Part shown: piece by piece, positions 1 through 8,846 of the stretch
How positions within the stretch are numbered: the first letter of the stretch is position 1
Layout of the letters: the number at the start of each line of letters is the position of its first letter
Source: Bacteroidales bacterium
GTDB lineage: Bacteria; Bacteroidota; Bacteroidia; Bacteroidales; UBA10428
DNA: 39,729 nt
Direction: 5' to 3'
Assembly (NCBI GenBank): GCA_016931575.1
Contig: JAFGEO010000083.1
Location: 1-39,729, forward strand
Position numbers and translations under genes: made by a program
Notes under the pieces: model-generated
The model's database searches: none
The model's input: only the letters and a program-made list of their open reading frames with translations
Told to the model about the DNA's origin: nothing

Positions 1-72
1 GGTTTGTGCAAATACCTTGCACTGTGGGTGTTTTTTGGGGATCCCCTTCTGGAAATTACATTTGATAGATTG

Positions 73-104
73 TTGTAAAGGTGCGATTAATCGCGCCCCT
101 ACAA
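73..104. repeat. 32-nt imperfect palindrome
   Basis: Two 16-nt arms, beginning TTGTA and ending TACAA, meet at a perfect GCGATTAATCGC centre. Three positions of the outer arms do not match. The element lies outside any gene, beyond the ppdK terminator. It resembles the short GC-rich dispersed palindromes found between genes in many bacteria, but other copies cannot be counted from this window. Confidence 0.5.
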
Positions 105-133
105 GCCTAATATACTAATCCGTAATGAATAAT

Positions 134-160
134 CCCCTAGACCCCTAGACCCCTAGACCC
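134..160. repeat. Tandem repeat of CCCCTAGA
   Basis: The 8-nt unit CCCCTAGA is repeated three times without change, and a partial fourth unit CCC follows. It sits between the palindrome at 73-104 and the ppdK terminator. It encodes nothing and its function is unknown. The copy number could vary by slippage. Confidence 0.85.
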
Positions 161-170
161 TTCTACAACA

Positions 171-201
171 AAAAAAGAGCCGCCCATCCGGGCAGCTCTT
201 T
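171..201 (-). terminator. Rho-independent terminator of ppdK
   Basis: On the minus strand AAAGAGCTGCCC and GGGCGGCTCTTT form a 12-bp stem with one G-U pair around a GGAT loop, and a T-run follows. It begins 22 nt after the ppdK stop codon. Confidence 0.9.
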
Positions 202-222
202 CATATATCATGGTGATAAATA

Positions 223-2931
223 CTAGCGCAATGCAGCCTGAGCAGCAGCCAGACGGGCGATCGGCACGCGGAAAGGAGAACAACTGACATAGTTCATTCC
301 GGCGCGTACGCAGAATTCCACGGATGAAGGCTCACCGCCGTGCTCACCGCAAATACCAACTTTCAGTTTTGGACGTGAGCTGCGACCTTTCTTGATACCC
401 ATTTCAACCAGCTGTCCAACACCTTCCTGATCCAGAACCTGGAACGGGTCGTTCTTCAGGATACCTTTCTGGAGGTATACAGGGAGGAATTTTCCGGCAT
501 CGTCACGTGAGTAACCGAAGGTCATCTGAGTAAGGTCGTTGGTACCGAACGAGAAGAACTCAGCAACTTCAGCGATATCATCGGCTGTCAGTGCTGCACG
601 TGGGATCTCGATCATGGTTCCTACCATATAGTCGATCTTGTCACCTTTTTCAGCGAATACTTTCTCTGCAACATTGCGAACGATGGCTTCCTGCATCTTC
701 AGCTCTTTTACTGTGCCGATCAGCGGGATCATGATTTCCGGGAAGGTAGTAACACCTTCTTTTTTCAGTTCCATAGCTGCCTCAAGGATAGCACGTGCCT
801 GCATTTCGGTGATTTCAGGGTAGGTGTTACCCAGACGGCAACCGCGGTGTCCCAGCATGGGGTTGAATTCGTGAAGGTCTTCAACTTTTTGCTTAATAAC
901 CTGAACGGAAATACCCATTTCATCAGCCATCTCTTTCTGGTTTGCTTCTTCGTGAGGAACAAACTCATGCAGAGGCGGATCCAGCAGACGCACGGTAACA
1001 GGTTTTCCTGCCATAGCGCTGAATACATCTTTGAAGTCCTGACGCTGGATAGGAAGCAGTTTGTCAAGGGCTTTACGGCGGCCGGTTTCATCATCAGCAA
1101 GGATCATCTCACGCATCCGGATCAGACGCTCACCTTCGAAGAACATGTGCTCGGTACGGCAAAGTCCGATACCCTGGGCACCAAACTTAACAGCAACTTT
1201 AGAATCTCTTTCTGTTTCTGCGTTGGTACGTACGTCAATGGTTCTGTATTTATCAGCCAGTTCCATGATGGCACCGAAGTCACCACTCAGCTCAGGATCG
1301 ATGGTTGCAATTTTTCCTTCGTATACCTCACCGGTAGAACCGTTCAGGGAGATCCAGTCGCCTTCCTTGAAAGTTTTGCCACCTGCAGTCAGTGTACGGG
1401 CTTTTCCGTCGATCTTACAATCACCGGCACCGGATACACAACATTTACCCATTCCGCGGGCAACAACAGCAGCGTGCGAAGTCATACCTCCACGTGCTGT
1501 AAGGATACCCTTTGCAATGTCCATACCTTCAAGGTCTTCCGGAGAAGTCTCGATACGGGCAAGAATGGTAACAGGGAATTTTTTTGCTTCATCTGCGTGG
1601 AAAACCAGCTGGCCGGTAGCGGCTCCCGGAGATGCAGGAAGACCCTTACCAATTACGTTAGCCGATTTGATGGCAGCTTTATCGAATACAGGGTGAAGAA
1701 GCTCATCCAGTTTATTCGGCTCCTGACGAAGGATAGCTGTTTTCTCATCGATAACGCCTTCTTTCAGCATGTCCATAGCAATTTTTACCATGGCAGCAGC
1801 CGTACGTTTTCCGTTACGGGTTTGCAGCATCCACAGTTTACCATCCTGGATGGTGAACTCGAGGTCCTGCATATCTTTGAAGTAATTTTCCAGTTTTTGT
1901 TCTGTTTCACTCAGCTCTTTGTAGGCAGCTGGCATACACTCTTCCAGAGAAGGGTATTTTGAAGCTCTGACATCTTCAGAGATACCTGCTAATACTGCCC
2001 AGCGGAGTGAACCTTCTTTGGTGATCTGCTGTGGTGTGCGAACACCGGCAACAACGTCCTCACCCTGTGCATCAATCAGGTACTCACCGTTGAAAACATT
2101 CTCACCGGTTGCAGCATCACGGGTAAAAGCAACACCTGTTCCGGAATTGGAACCCATGTTACCGAATACCATGGCCTGAACATTAACGGCAGTTCCCCAT
2201 TCTTCAGGGATCTGGTTCATGGCACGGTAATAATTTGCACGTGGGTTCTGCCAGCTGTCAAATACAGCACAAACAGCGCCCCAAAGCTGCTCCCATGGAT
2301 CAACCGGGAAATCGTGTCCTGTTACTTTTTTAACGGCTGCCTTAAATTTGGATACCAATTCTTTAAGGTCGGATACGTCCAGGTCAGTGTCATCCTGTAC
2401 ACCTTTCGCTTCTTTCACTTCTTCCATGATCTCTTCGAAAGGATCGATATCTTCCTTTGACTCTGGTTTCATCCCCAGAACAACATCACCATACATCTGT
2501 ACGAAACGACGGTATGAGTCCCATGCGAAACGTTCGTTACCGGATTTTCTGGCGACAGCCTCAACAGCTTCATCGTTCATACCCAGGTTCAGGACGGTGT
2601 CCATCATCCCCGGCATGGAAACGCGTGCACCGGAGCGAACAGACATCAGAAGGGGATTGTCTTTTGAGCCAAAGCCCATTCCCATAATACCCTCAACTTT
2701 TTTCATGGCAGCTTCAACTTCTTTTTTCAGAAGAGCTACGACTTTGTCTTTTCCCAGTTCGTTATATTCAGTACAAGTATCAGTTGTGATAGTAAATCCG
2801 GGAGGTACGGGAACGCCTATCAAATTCATTTCTGCTAAGTTGGCACCCTTTCCGCCCAGAAGGTTTTTCATATCGGCTTTACCTTCTGCTTCTTTGTTGC
2901 CGAATGTATAAACACGTTTTACGTCAGACAT
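223..2931 (-). CDS. ppdK: Pyruvate, phosphate dikinase
   Basis: This cytoplasmic enzyme interconverts pyruvate + ATP + Pi with PEP + AMP + PPi. The 902 residues match the usual family length. The N-terminal ATP-grasp domain opens with GGKGANLAEM (about residues 26-35). The phosphohistidine swivel domain has GGMTSHAAVVARGMG, with the catalytic His at about 486. The C-terminal PEP/pyruvate barrel has GTNDLTQ and the catalytic Cys in VGICGEHGG at about 861. The gene is monocistronic, with its own -7 element and terminator. It lies 1.2 kb from a divergent pyruvate kinase gene, so genes for both directions of PEP-pyruvate exchange are close together. The ATG start leaves the N-terminus complete. 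Confidence 0.98.
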   Translation of the reverse strand: MSDVKRVYTFGNKEAEGKADMKNLLGGKGANLAEMNLIGVPVPPGFTITTDTCTEYNELGKDKVVALLKKEVEAAMKKVEGIMGMGFGSKDNPLLMSVRSGARVSMPGMMDTVLNLGMNDEAVEAVARKSGNERFAWDSYRRFVQMYGDVVLGMKPESKEDIDPFEEIMEEVKEAKGVQDDTDLDVSDLKELVSKFKAAVKKVTGHDFPVDPWEQLWGAVCAVFDSWQNPRANYYRAMNQIPEEWGTAVNVQAMVFGNMGSNSGTGVAFTRDAATGENVFNGEYLIDAQGEDVVAGVRTPQQITKEGSLRWAVLAGISEDVRASKYPSLEECMPAAYKELSETEQKLENYFKDMQDLEFTIQDGKLWMLQTRNGKRTAAAMVKIAMDMLKEGVIDEKTAILRQEPNKLDELLHPVFDKAAIKSANVIGKGLPASPGAATGQLVFHADEAKKFPVTILARIETSPEDLEGMDIAKGILTARGGMTSHAAVVARGMGKCCVSGAGDCKIDGKARTLTAGGKTFKEGDWISLNGSTGEVYEGKIATIDPELSGDFGAIMELADKYRTIDVRTNAETERDSKVAVKFGAQGIGLCRTEHMFFEGERLIRMREMILADDETGRRKALDKLLPIQRQDFKDVFSAMAGKPVTVRLLDPPLHEFVPHEEANQKEMADEMGISVQVIKQKVEDLHEFNPMLGHRGCRLGNTYPEITEMQARAILEAAMELKKEGVTTFPEIMIPLIGTVKELKMQEAIVRNVAEKVFAEKGDKIDYMVGTMIEIPRAALTADDIAEVAEFFSFGTNDLTQMTFGYSRDDAGKFLPVYLQKGILKNDPFQVLDQEGVGQLVEMGIKKGRSSRPKLKVGICGEHGGEPSSVEFCVRAGMNYVSCSPFRVPIARLAAAQAALR

Positions 2932-2993
2932 CGTTTATTGTATTTTAGTTAAAATTTATTGGTTGAAAATCAATCACTTTATAAAAAAAAACA

Positions 2994-3001
2994 CAAAGGT
3001 A
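2994..3001 (-). promoter_or_regulatory. Putative -7 element of ppdK
   Basis: The minus strand reads TACCTTTG, which fits the Bacteroidota -7 consensus TAnnTTTG. It lies 63 nt upstream of the ppdK ATG. A clear TTTG -33 element is not visible, so the call rests on the -7 box and its position. Confidence 0.5.
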
Positions 3002-3138
3002 TCATAAAAATTCTTTTCTCCTAAATGACTAATATGAAATTTTCATGAATTGACTAATCTGAAATGGCTTTAAATAAGCTCTTGATTTTTCCTGTTTAGT
3101 TATTGATATTGAGTGAATTGAAAAAACAGTCAACAGGC

Positions 3139-4065
3139 TTATCGGCGGGGGTGGTGATCAATGATCGACTGCCTCAGGAATTCCCGGTCGAGGTGGGTGT
3201 AAATTTCAGTTGTAAGGATGGATTCATGCCCCAGCATCTCCTGAACGGCCCGAAGGTCTGCACCTCCTTCTACCAGGTGGGTGGCAAAGGAATGACGAAA
3301 GGTATGCGGACTGATTACTTTTTTGATTCCGGCCCTGGTTGCAAGTTCTTTTATGATGGTGAAGATCATAACCCGCGTTAGCCCTTTTCCCCTGCGGTTC
3401 AGGAAAAGCAGGTTCGATGCTGAAGGATCAATGGAAAGGTGATTTCTGTACTTCTCAAAATAGAAGTCGATTTCCTGCAGGGCTTTTGAACCTATCGGGA
3501 CCAGTCTTTCCTTATTGCCTTTCCCTTTCACCCGGATGAATTCATCCTTGCGGTATATGTCCGTAAGTCTTAGGTTTACCAGTTCCGAAACCCGAAGGCC
3601 GCATCCATAAAGGGTTTCAATAATGGCCCTGTTTCGATGTCCTTCGGGCTTACTCAGATCAATTGCGTTAACCATCCTGTCAATTTCCTCCAGGCTTAAT
3701 ACTACCGGAAGTTTTTTTCCCAGTTTCGGCGCCTCAAGCAATTCGGATGGGTTGGTATCCATCTTGTTGCTGTAGTTCATGTAATGAAAAAAGGACCTGA
3801 TGGAAGAAATATTTCTTGCCTGAGTGCGGGGACTGATACCGAATTCACAAAGCCAGTTCAGGAAATTCTGAAGGTCATCCAGCCGGATCTGCTCGGCTGT
3901 GATGCCTGGCCTCTCTGCCTCGAGATAGCTGATCAGTCTCCCTACATCGTGAAGGTAGCCATCGATAGAATTCCCGGTTAGGTTTTTCTCCAGTTTCAGG
4001 AAATTCTTGTACTCATTCAACTGTTCATCCAGAAAGCTCATTTTTTTCATTAAACTGGTTGCCAT
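3139..4065 (-). CDS. xerD: Tyrosine recombinase XerD
   Basis: Site-specific recombinase that with XerC resolves chromosome dimers at dif. The 308 residues have an N-terminal SAM-like DNA-binding domain (about 12-105) and a C-terminal catalytic domain. The catalytic residues are Arg158 in GLRVSEL, a Lys in GKGNKERL, His254 and Arg257 in HTFRH, His280 in LGHES and Tyr289 in IYTH. The first Met (MATSLMKKMS) may be upstream of the true start; Met6 and Met9 are alternatives. It is divergent from pyk with a 92-nt gap. The complete motif set and core location favour a housekeeping Xer protein over a phage integrase. Confidence 0.93.
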   Translation of the reverse strand: MATSLMKKMSFLDEQLNEYKNFLKLEKNLTGNSIDGYLHDVGRLISYLEAERPGITAEQIRLDDLQNFLNWLCEFGISPRTQARNISSIRSFFHYMNYSNKMDTNPSELLEAPKLGKKLPVVLSLEEIDRMVNAIDLSKPEGHRNRAIIETLYGCGLRVSELVNLRLTDIYRKDEFIRVKGKGNKERLVPIGSKALQEIDFYFEKYRNHLSIDPSASNLLFLNRRGKGLTRVMIFTIIKELATRAGIKKVISPHTFRHSFATHLVEGGADLRAVQEMLGHESILTTEIYTHLDREFLRQSIIDHHPRR

Positions 4066-4157
4066 GTGAATGTGAAATTATACATTTGCATTTTTTTTTG
4101 AGACATAAAGACTTAATTTTATTATAATTATCAGGTTATCAAAATTTTAGAACCAAG

Positions 4158-5582
4158 ATGAGAAAGAAGACCAAAATTGTAGCCACAGTGTCCGATCTGC
4201 GTTGTGATGTAGACTTTATTCAGAAGTTATTTGATGCAGGGACGAATGTGGTTCGTCTGAATACTGCTCACCAAACTCTTGAAGATACGCTAAAGATCGT
4301 TCAAAATGTCAGGAAGGTATCAGAAAAAATAGCCCTGATGATTGATACCAAGGGACCGGAGGTCCGCACAAACCCTTCGGATTATAAAATTGACCTCAGA
4401 AAGGGAGACCGTATTCATATCAAAGGAGACTCATCAAAACCCTCATCACCGGATTGTATTTATGTGTCGCACCCTGATTTTGCCCGGGAGGTCGGTATCG
4501 GGGATAAGATCCTGATCGATGACGGCGAAATTGAATTCGTGGTCAGGGGAAAAGAGAATGACAGCCTTATTTGTGAAACAACCAATGACGGACTTATCAA
4601 ATCAAGGAAAAGTGTCAATGTCCCTAATGCCAGCTTTTCTCTACCCACTTTAAGTGGAAAGGATAAGGACTATATCCATTTCGCCATTGAACACGACATT
4701 GATTTCATTGCTCATTCCTTTGTCAGGAACAGGGAAGATGTATTGACAATTCAGGAAATTCTTGATGAACACAAATCCCAGGTGAAAATTATTGCGAAGA
4801 TTGAGAACCAGGAGGGTGTGGACAATATCGATGAGATCCTGGAAAATGTTTATGGTGTGATGGTTGCCCGCGGCGACCTGGCCATCGAAATACCCTATGA
4901 GAAAATCCCCGGAATACAGAAAAAGATCATTAACAAGTGTATCGATGCACGGAAACCGGTGATCATTGCCACGCAGATGCTGCACAGCATGATCAATAAT
5001 CCCCGTCCGACACGTGCTGAAGTGACCGATATCGCCAATGCCATCTACAGTAAGACCGATGCGGTAATGCTTAGCGGTGAAACCGCTTTTGGTGATTACC
5101 CGGTGGAAGCGGTCGAGACTATGGCCCGTATCGCCCTGGAGGTTGAGGAAACCCGTGGGGATTTCCATAAAACGCCGCTGGTGGTACTTAGCAGCAAGAC
5201 TTCAGCCTATATCTCCAAATCGGCTGTAGAAGCTTCAATAAAACTGAATGCCCGGTTTATCCTTGCCGATACTGCATCTGGTCGGACACTCCGGAATATT
5301 GCCGGGTTCAGGGGTAGGAAGCCTGTCTTTGCCCAATGCTATGACAAGCGGATCATGCGTGAACTGTCCCTGTCTTTTGGCGTATTCCCTAATTATCTGG
5401 AAACGAACACCCCAAACGGATTCATCAGGGAGAGCCTCCTGCATTTGCACGAGGAGAAGCTTATCAATATGGACGACACCATCGTGATCCTGGGCGGGAA
5501 CTATGGGATCAGTCACGGTGCATCTTTTATCGAGATCAGCACCATTGATAATCTTTTTGAACGCTACTGCGCTGAAAAATAG
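4158..5582 (+). CDS. pyk: Pyruvate kinase
   Basis: Catalyses the last glycolytic step, PEP + ADP to pyruvate + ATP. The 474 residues open with KTKIVATVSDLR and NVVRLNTAH. The active-site signature IIAKIENQEGV carries Lys214 and Glu216, the divalent-metal segment is MVARGDLAIE (Asp240), and ATQMLHSM forms the next conserved block. Two small departures from the usual consensus are GDLAIE in place of GDLGVE and VSDLR in place of IGPAS near the N-terminus; neither removes a catalytic residue. The gene is divergent from xerD and has no obvious T-run terminator. A GC-rich hairpin lies 26 nt past its stop. Confidence 0.96.
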   Translation: MRKKTKIVATVSDLRCDVDFIQKLFDAGTNVVRLNTAHQTLEDTLKIVQNVRKVSEKIALMIDTKGPEVRTNPSDYKIDLRKGDRIHIKGDSSKPSSPDCIYVSHPDFAREVGIGDKILIDDGEIEFVVRGKENDSLICETTNDGLIKSRKSVNVPNASFSLPTLSGKDKDYIHFAIEHDIDFIAHSFVRNREDVLTIQEILDEHKSQVKIIAKIENQEGVDNIDEILENVYGVMVARGDLAIEIPYEKIPGIQKKIINKCIDARKPVIIATQMLHSMINNPRPTRAEVTDIANAIYSKTDAVMLSGETAFGDYPVEAVETMARIALEVEETRGDFHKTPLVVLSSKTSAYISKSAVEASIKLNARFILADTASGRTLRNIAGFRGRKPVFAQCYDKRIMRELSLSFGVFPNYLETNTPNGFIRESLLHLHEEKLINMDDTIVILGGNYGISHGASFIEISTIDNLFERYCAEK

Positions 5583-5607
5583 AGGATGCCGGACGGGATT
5601 AAACAGA

Positions 5608-5625
5608 GCCGCGGTGCATCGCGGC
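5608..5625. repeat. GC-rich hairpin after pyk
   Basis: GCCGCG and CGCGGC pair as 6 bp around the loop GTGCAT. No T-run follows on either strand, so it is not a canonical intrinsic terminator, although it may protect the pyk mRNA end. Confidence 0.5.
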
Positions 5626-5724
5626 GCTACTTGTTTACTATCTCTTCCCAATTAAGAAACTTTATGATCTATCCTTCCGTGAAAGTCTGTGCTTTTTTCT
5701 AAATTCGTAGTCCAGACTCTTGCA

Positions 5725-6228
5725 ATGAAGACCGTGGCATTTTCAATATTGTTTACCACCCTGCTTGTTTCAGCAACAGGGGCACATCCTGTTCACATAT
5801 CTGTAACAAATATGGAGATTCAGGCAGACTCTGGTTTTGTTGACTATTCGATCCGTCTGTTCTATGAGGACTTTCAGTCCCTGATTAATTACAGCTACAA
5901 CACCCAGCTTGATTTTTCAGGAAGAAACAGGCTTACCACTAAGGAGCAGGAAGCGATCCTGGATTATTTAGGAAAATCTTTTCAGATACTGACAGAGGAT
6001 GAAATGCTTCTGATGGCTGAATTTAAGGGGTGGAAAATGGAGGACCAATCTGTGTCATTTCTGTTCCGTACAAGCTTTGATCCCGGATTGAATGGAATTC
6101 AGATTAAGAACATCATTTTGCTGGATATTTTTAACGATCAGACCAACCTGGTGATCATACAGGGAAAAGAGGGGCAAAATGGCTGGGAATTTTCAAAACG
6201 GAAAACTTCACAACATGTGATATTTTGA
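5725..6228 (+). CDS. DUF6702-type secreted protein
   Basis: A 167-residue exported protein of unknown function. An ATG at 5725 gives a clean signal peptide (MKTVAFSILFTTLLVSATGA) with cleavage probably just before HPVHIS. A GTG at 5689 is possible but would add 12 residues ahead of the hydrophobic core. The mature part opens with HPVHISVTNMEI and continues with mixed beta strands, which resembles the DUF6702 family of small periplasmic Bacteroidota proteins. Its stop TGA overlaps the next ATG by one base (TGATG), so it is very likely translated together with the T9SS cargo gene. Confidence 0.75.
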   Translation: MKTVAFSILFTTLLVSATGAHPVHISVTNMEIQADSGFVDYSIRLFYEDFQSLINYSYNTQLDFSGRNRLTTKEQEAILDYLGKSFQILTEDEMLLMAEFKGWKMEDQSVSFLFRTSFDPGLNGIQIKNIILLDIFNDQTNLVIIQGKEGQNGWEFSKRKTSQHVIF

Positions 6229-8846
6229 TGAGGGGAAAGCTACACATACTGGTACTTTTAATGCTCCTGAATGTTTCAGGTGCCTATGCCACGCATAACA
6301 GGGCCGGGGAGATCACGTACCGTCACATCGGCGGGTATACCTATGAATTTACCATTACCACATACACCTATCGCCTTAGCATGGCTAACCGGAGCGAGCT
6401 TCCCGTTACCTGGGGTGATGGCAGCGAATCTATCGTTCCGCTGGTCGATCCGCCAGGGCATCAGGTCATTGAAAATTCAGATTATTTCAAGAATATTTAT
6501 ATTGCGCAACATACCTATCCGGGTCCCGGAGTATACCAGATCCTGATGCAGGACCCAAACCGGAATTACGGGGTAGATAACATCCCCAATTCTGAGAATG
6601 TGATCTTTTCGATCAAGACTAGCATGCTGATCGGTTCAGAAGTCGGGGCCAATAATACACCGGTCTTGTTGAACCCACCCATTGATAAGGCAACCCGCGG
6701 GCATGTTTTTATCCATAACCCTGCTGCCTACGACCCTGATGGCGATAGCTTGTCTTTTGAGATCACAATCTGTTCAGGCGCCAACGGTGAACCGATTGAA
6801 GGGTATGTATTGCCCCCGGTAACAGATACCTTGTTTATCGATGAAATCAGGGGTGATCTGACATGGGTAACTCCCGCTGAAACCGGCGTGTATAATATTG
6901 CCATTCGCGTAGATGAATGGAGAGAGGGCATCCGCATCGGAAGGATCGCCAGGGATATGCAGATCGATGTGTATGAGACGGAAAATAATCCCCCCGTGAA
7001 CCCGGATCTGAATGATATTTGCCTGGTGGCCGGAGATTCTATCTACCTGGTGACAAATGCAACTGATGCCGATGGCGACCTTATGCTGCAGGATATTGTG
7101 GGAGGCCCGTTTGAAGTGGATAATCCTTCTTTATTTGTAATTGACTCTTCAGGCTATGGGCATGCCTACTCTCATTTCAGTTGGGTGACGGACTGCTCCC
7201 ATGCGCGTAAACAACCCTACCAGGTGGTACTTAAGACTGAGGATGTGAATGATGATATTAATCTGGTGGACATAGAAACTTTTTCCATCCAGGTCCTTCA
7301 CCAGGCCCCCAACCAACCGGTTGCCATTCCGGGAACTGACACCATTCGTGTAGAGTGGGAAGTGTCATCCTGCGGAACGCCTGTCGGATATAATATTTAC
7401 CGGAAACAGGGCAGTGGACCCTATACTCCCGGCTACTGCGAAACCGGGGTGCCGGAAACTACCGGTTATCAATTGCTGGATTACGTAGCGGGAGGGAGTA
7501 CCTCGCATTATACCGACGACAACAAGGGTAGCGGTCTCGTTCCCGGAAATGAATATTGCTATCGCATTACCGCAGTTTACAACGACGGAGCGGAGAGCTT
7601 ATCCTCCGGAGAAAGCTGCACTTCCCTGGTGCCGGGCAATCCCCCGATCCTTAAAGTTAGTGTTGCTGTCAATGATGAGGTAAATGGTGCTATTGATCTG
7701 GCATGGGCCGTTCCCCGGGGGACCGACACCATTGATAACGGACCTTACAGGTACGAAATTCTACGCATGGCCCCCGGCGAGGCCGTATTAACATCGATTG
7801 CCATCATTCCATCGGCAGACCTTACGGATACAAGCTATACCGATGCGGGTATCAATACACTGGAATATCCCTATTTTTATTCCGTTGTCCTCTATTATCA
7901 GGATGATTTTGGAGAGTGGCAGCTTATTCCGGGAAACGAACTGGCCAGTTCACAATATATTCATATTGCGGCATCGGATAATTCCCTGGCTCTTACCATG
8001 AGCAAAAGGGCTCCGTGGAATAATACAGCCTATGAGGTTTTTCGGGAGGGTCCTTCAGGAAGCTTCGATCAGATAGCGACGGTCATTGAACCAGAATATA
8101 CAGATACCGGCCTGGTTAATGAAAGGACGTATACGTATTATACCATCGGTCAGGGAGTAAGGCCGCTTTTTGGTAGCGATTACCTTACTGAAAACAGATC
8201 ACACCTGGCTTCAGGCATCCCCATGGACACGATTCCTCCTTGTCCGCCTGAACTTTATGTAAGCTCGGAATGCGACCTGGATACCATCCCTTATAATTAC
8301 CTGAGCTGGGAATACTCGGTTGATACCTGCTACGACCAGGATGTTATAGCCTTCGTAGTGTATAGCCGGGATTCATTATTTGGCGATTTCAGGGTGCTGG
8401 ATACCCTCGGACCGGACACCTATACGTATCAGGACCTGCCCGGGAACTCTATTGAACAGTGTTATGCCGTAACTGCCATTGACTCTGCCGGAAATGAGAG
8501 TGAGCGCCTGCCATACTGTGTGTACAGTGTTTGCTCGTTTTTCCAGTTGCCAAACGTCTTCACGCCTAATGGAGACGGGGTAAATGACAGCTATGTCTCC
8601 TGGAACCTGAACGGGTATGTCAAGGAGGTTAATATGACCATTTACAATCGGTACGGCAAAGAAGTTTACCTAACCAGGGATCCTTACATCAACTGGAACG
8701 GGATGATCAACAACAAACTTGCCACAAGCGGCGTTTACTACTACATCTGTGATGTATATGAGCCCAGGATCACGGGCAGGGTTATTAAGACCCTGAAGGG
8801 ATTCATACATGTATATGCCGGCGAACAAAACAGTTTTGAAGAATGA
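6228..8846 (+). CDS. T9SS type B cargo with fibronectin-like domains
   Basis: An 872-residue surface or secreted protein. A signal peptide (MRGKLHILVLLMLLNVSGAYA) precedes THNRAGEITY, the usual N-terminus of gliding-motility C-terminal-domain proteins. Ig/cadherin-like repeats with DPDGDSLSF and DADGD motifs (about 25-350) may bind calcium. At least three fibronectin III-like modules begin near residues 363, 472 and 671. The C-terminal 100 residues, starting LPNVFTPNGDGVND, are the gliding-motility-associated domain that directs export through the type IX system. The ATG at 6228 is preferred to the adjacent TTG. No enzymatic domain is visible; adhesion is the likeliest role. The stop overlaps the next start (ATGA). 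Confidence 0.9.
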   Translation: MRGKLHILVLLMLLNVSGAYATHNRAGEITYRHIGGYTYEFTITTYTYRLSMANRSELPVTWGDGSESIVPLVDPPGHQVIENSDYFKNIYIAQHTYPGPGVYQILMQDPNRNYGVDNIPNSENVIFSIKTSMLIGSEVGANNTPVLLNPPIDKATRGHVFIHNPAAYDPDGDSLSFEITICSGANGEPIEGYVLPPVTDTLFIDEIRGDLTWVTPAETGVYNIAIRVDEWREGIRIGRIARDMQIDVYETENNPPVNPDLNDICLVAGDSIYLVTNATDADGDLMLQDIVGGPFEVDNPSLFVIDSSGYGHAYSHFSWVTDCSHARKQPYQVVLKTEDVNDDINLVDIETFSIQVLHQAPNQPVAIPGTDTIRVEWEVSSCGTPVGYNIYRKQGSGPYTPGYCETGVPETTGYQLLDYVAGGSTSHYTDDNKGSGLVPGNEYCYRITAVYNDGAESLSSGESCTSLVPGNPPILKVSVAVNDEVNGAIDLAWAVPRGTDTIDNGPYRYEILRMAPGEAVLTSIAIIPSADLTDTSYTDAGINTLEYPYFYSVVLYYQDDFGEWQLIPGNELASSQYIHIAASDNSLALTMSKRAPWNNTAYEVFREGPSGSFDQIATVIEPEYTDTGLVNERTYTYYTIGQGVRPLFGSDYLTENRSHLASGIPMDTIPPCPPELYVSSECDLDTIPYNYLSWEYSVDTCYDQDVIAFVVYSRDSLFGDFRVLDTLGPDTYTYQDLPGNSIEQCYAVTAIDSAGNESERLPYCVYSVCSFFQLPNVFTPNGDGVNDSYVSWNLNGYVKEVNMTIYNRYGKEVYLTRDPYINWNGMINNKLATSGVYYYICDVYEPRITGRVIKTLKGFIHVYAGEQNSFEE

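Noticed and set aside
134-160. CRISPR-like repeat
   Set aside because: The units are 8 nt and directly joined without spacers, so it is a simple tandem repeat.
847-1962. Plus-strand open frame of 371 codons opposite ppdK
   Set aside because: It is a shadow of the strongly conserved ppdK frame; the translation has no recognisable domain, odd composition and no promoter or ribosome site.
3139-4065. XerD as a mobile-element integrase
   Set aside because: Full catalytic set, standard length and housekeeping neighbours without island features support the chromosomal Xer role.
4650-5168. Minus-strand open frame of 172 codons opposite pyk
   Set aside because: It lies wholly inside pyruvate kinase, with no family similarity or start signals of its own.
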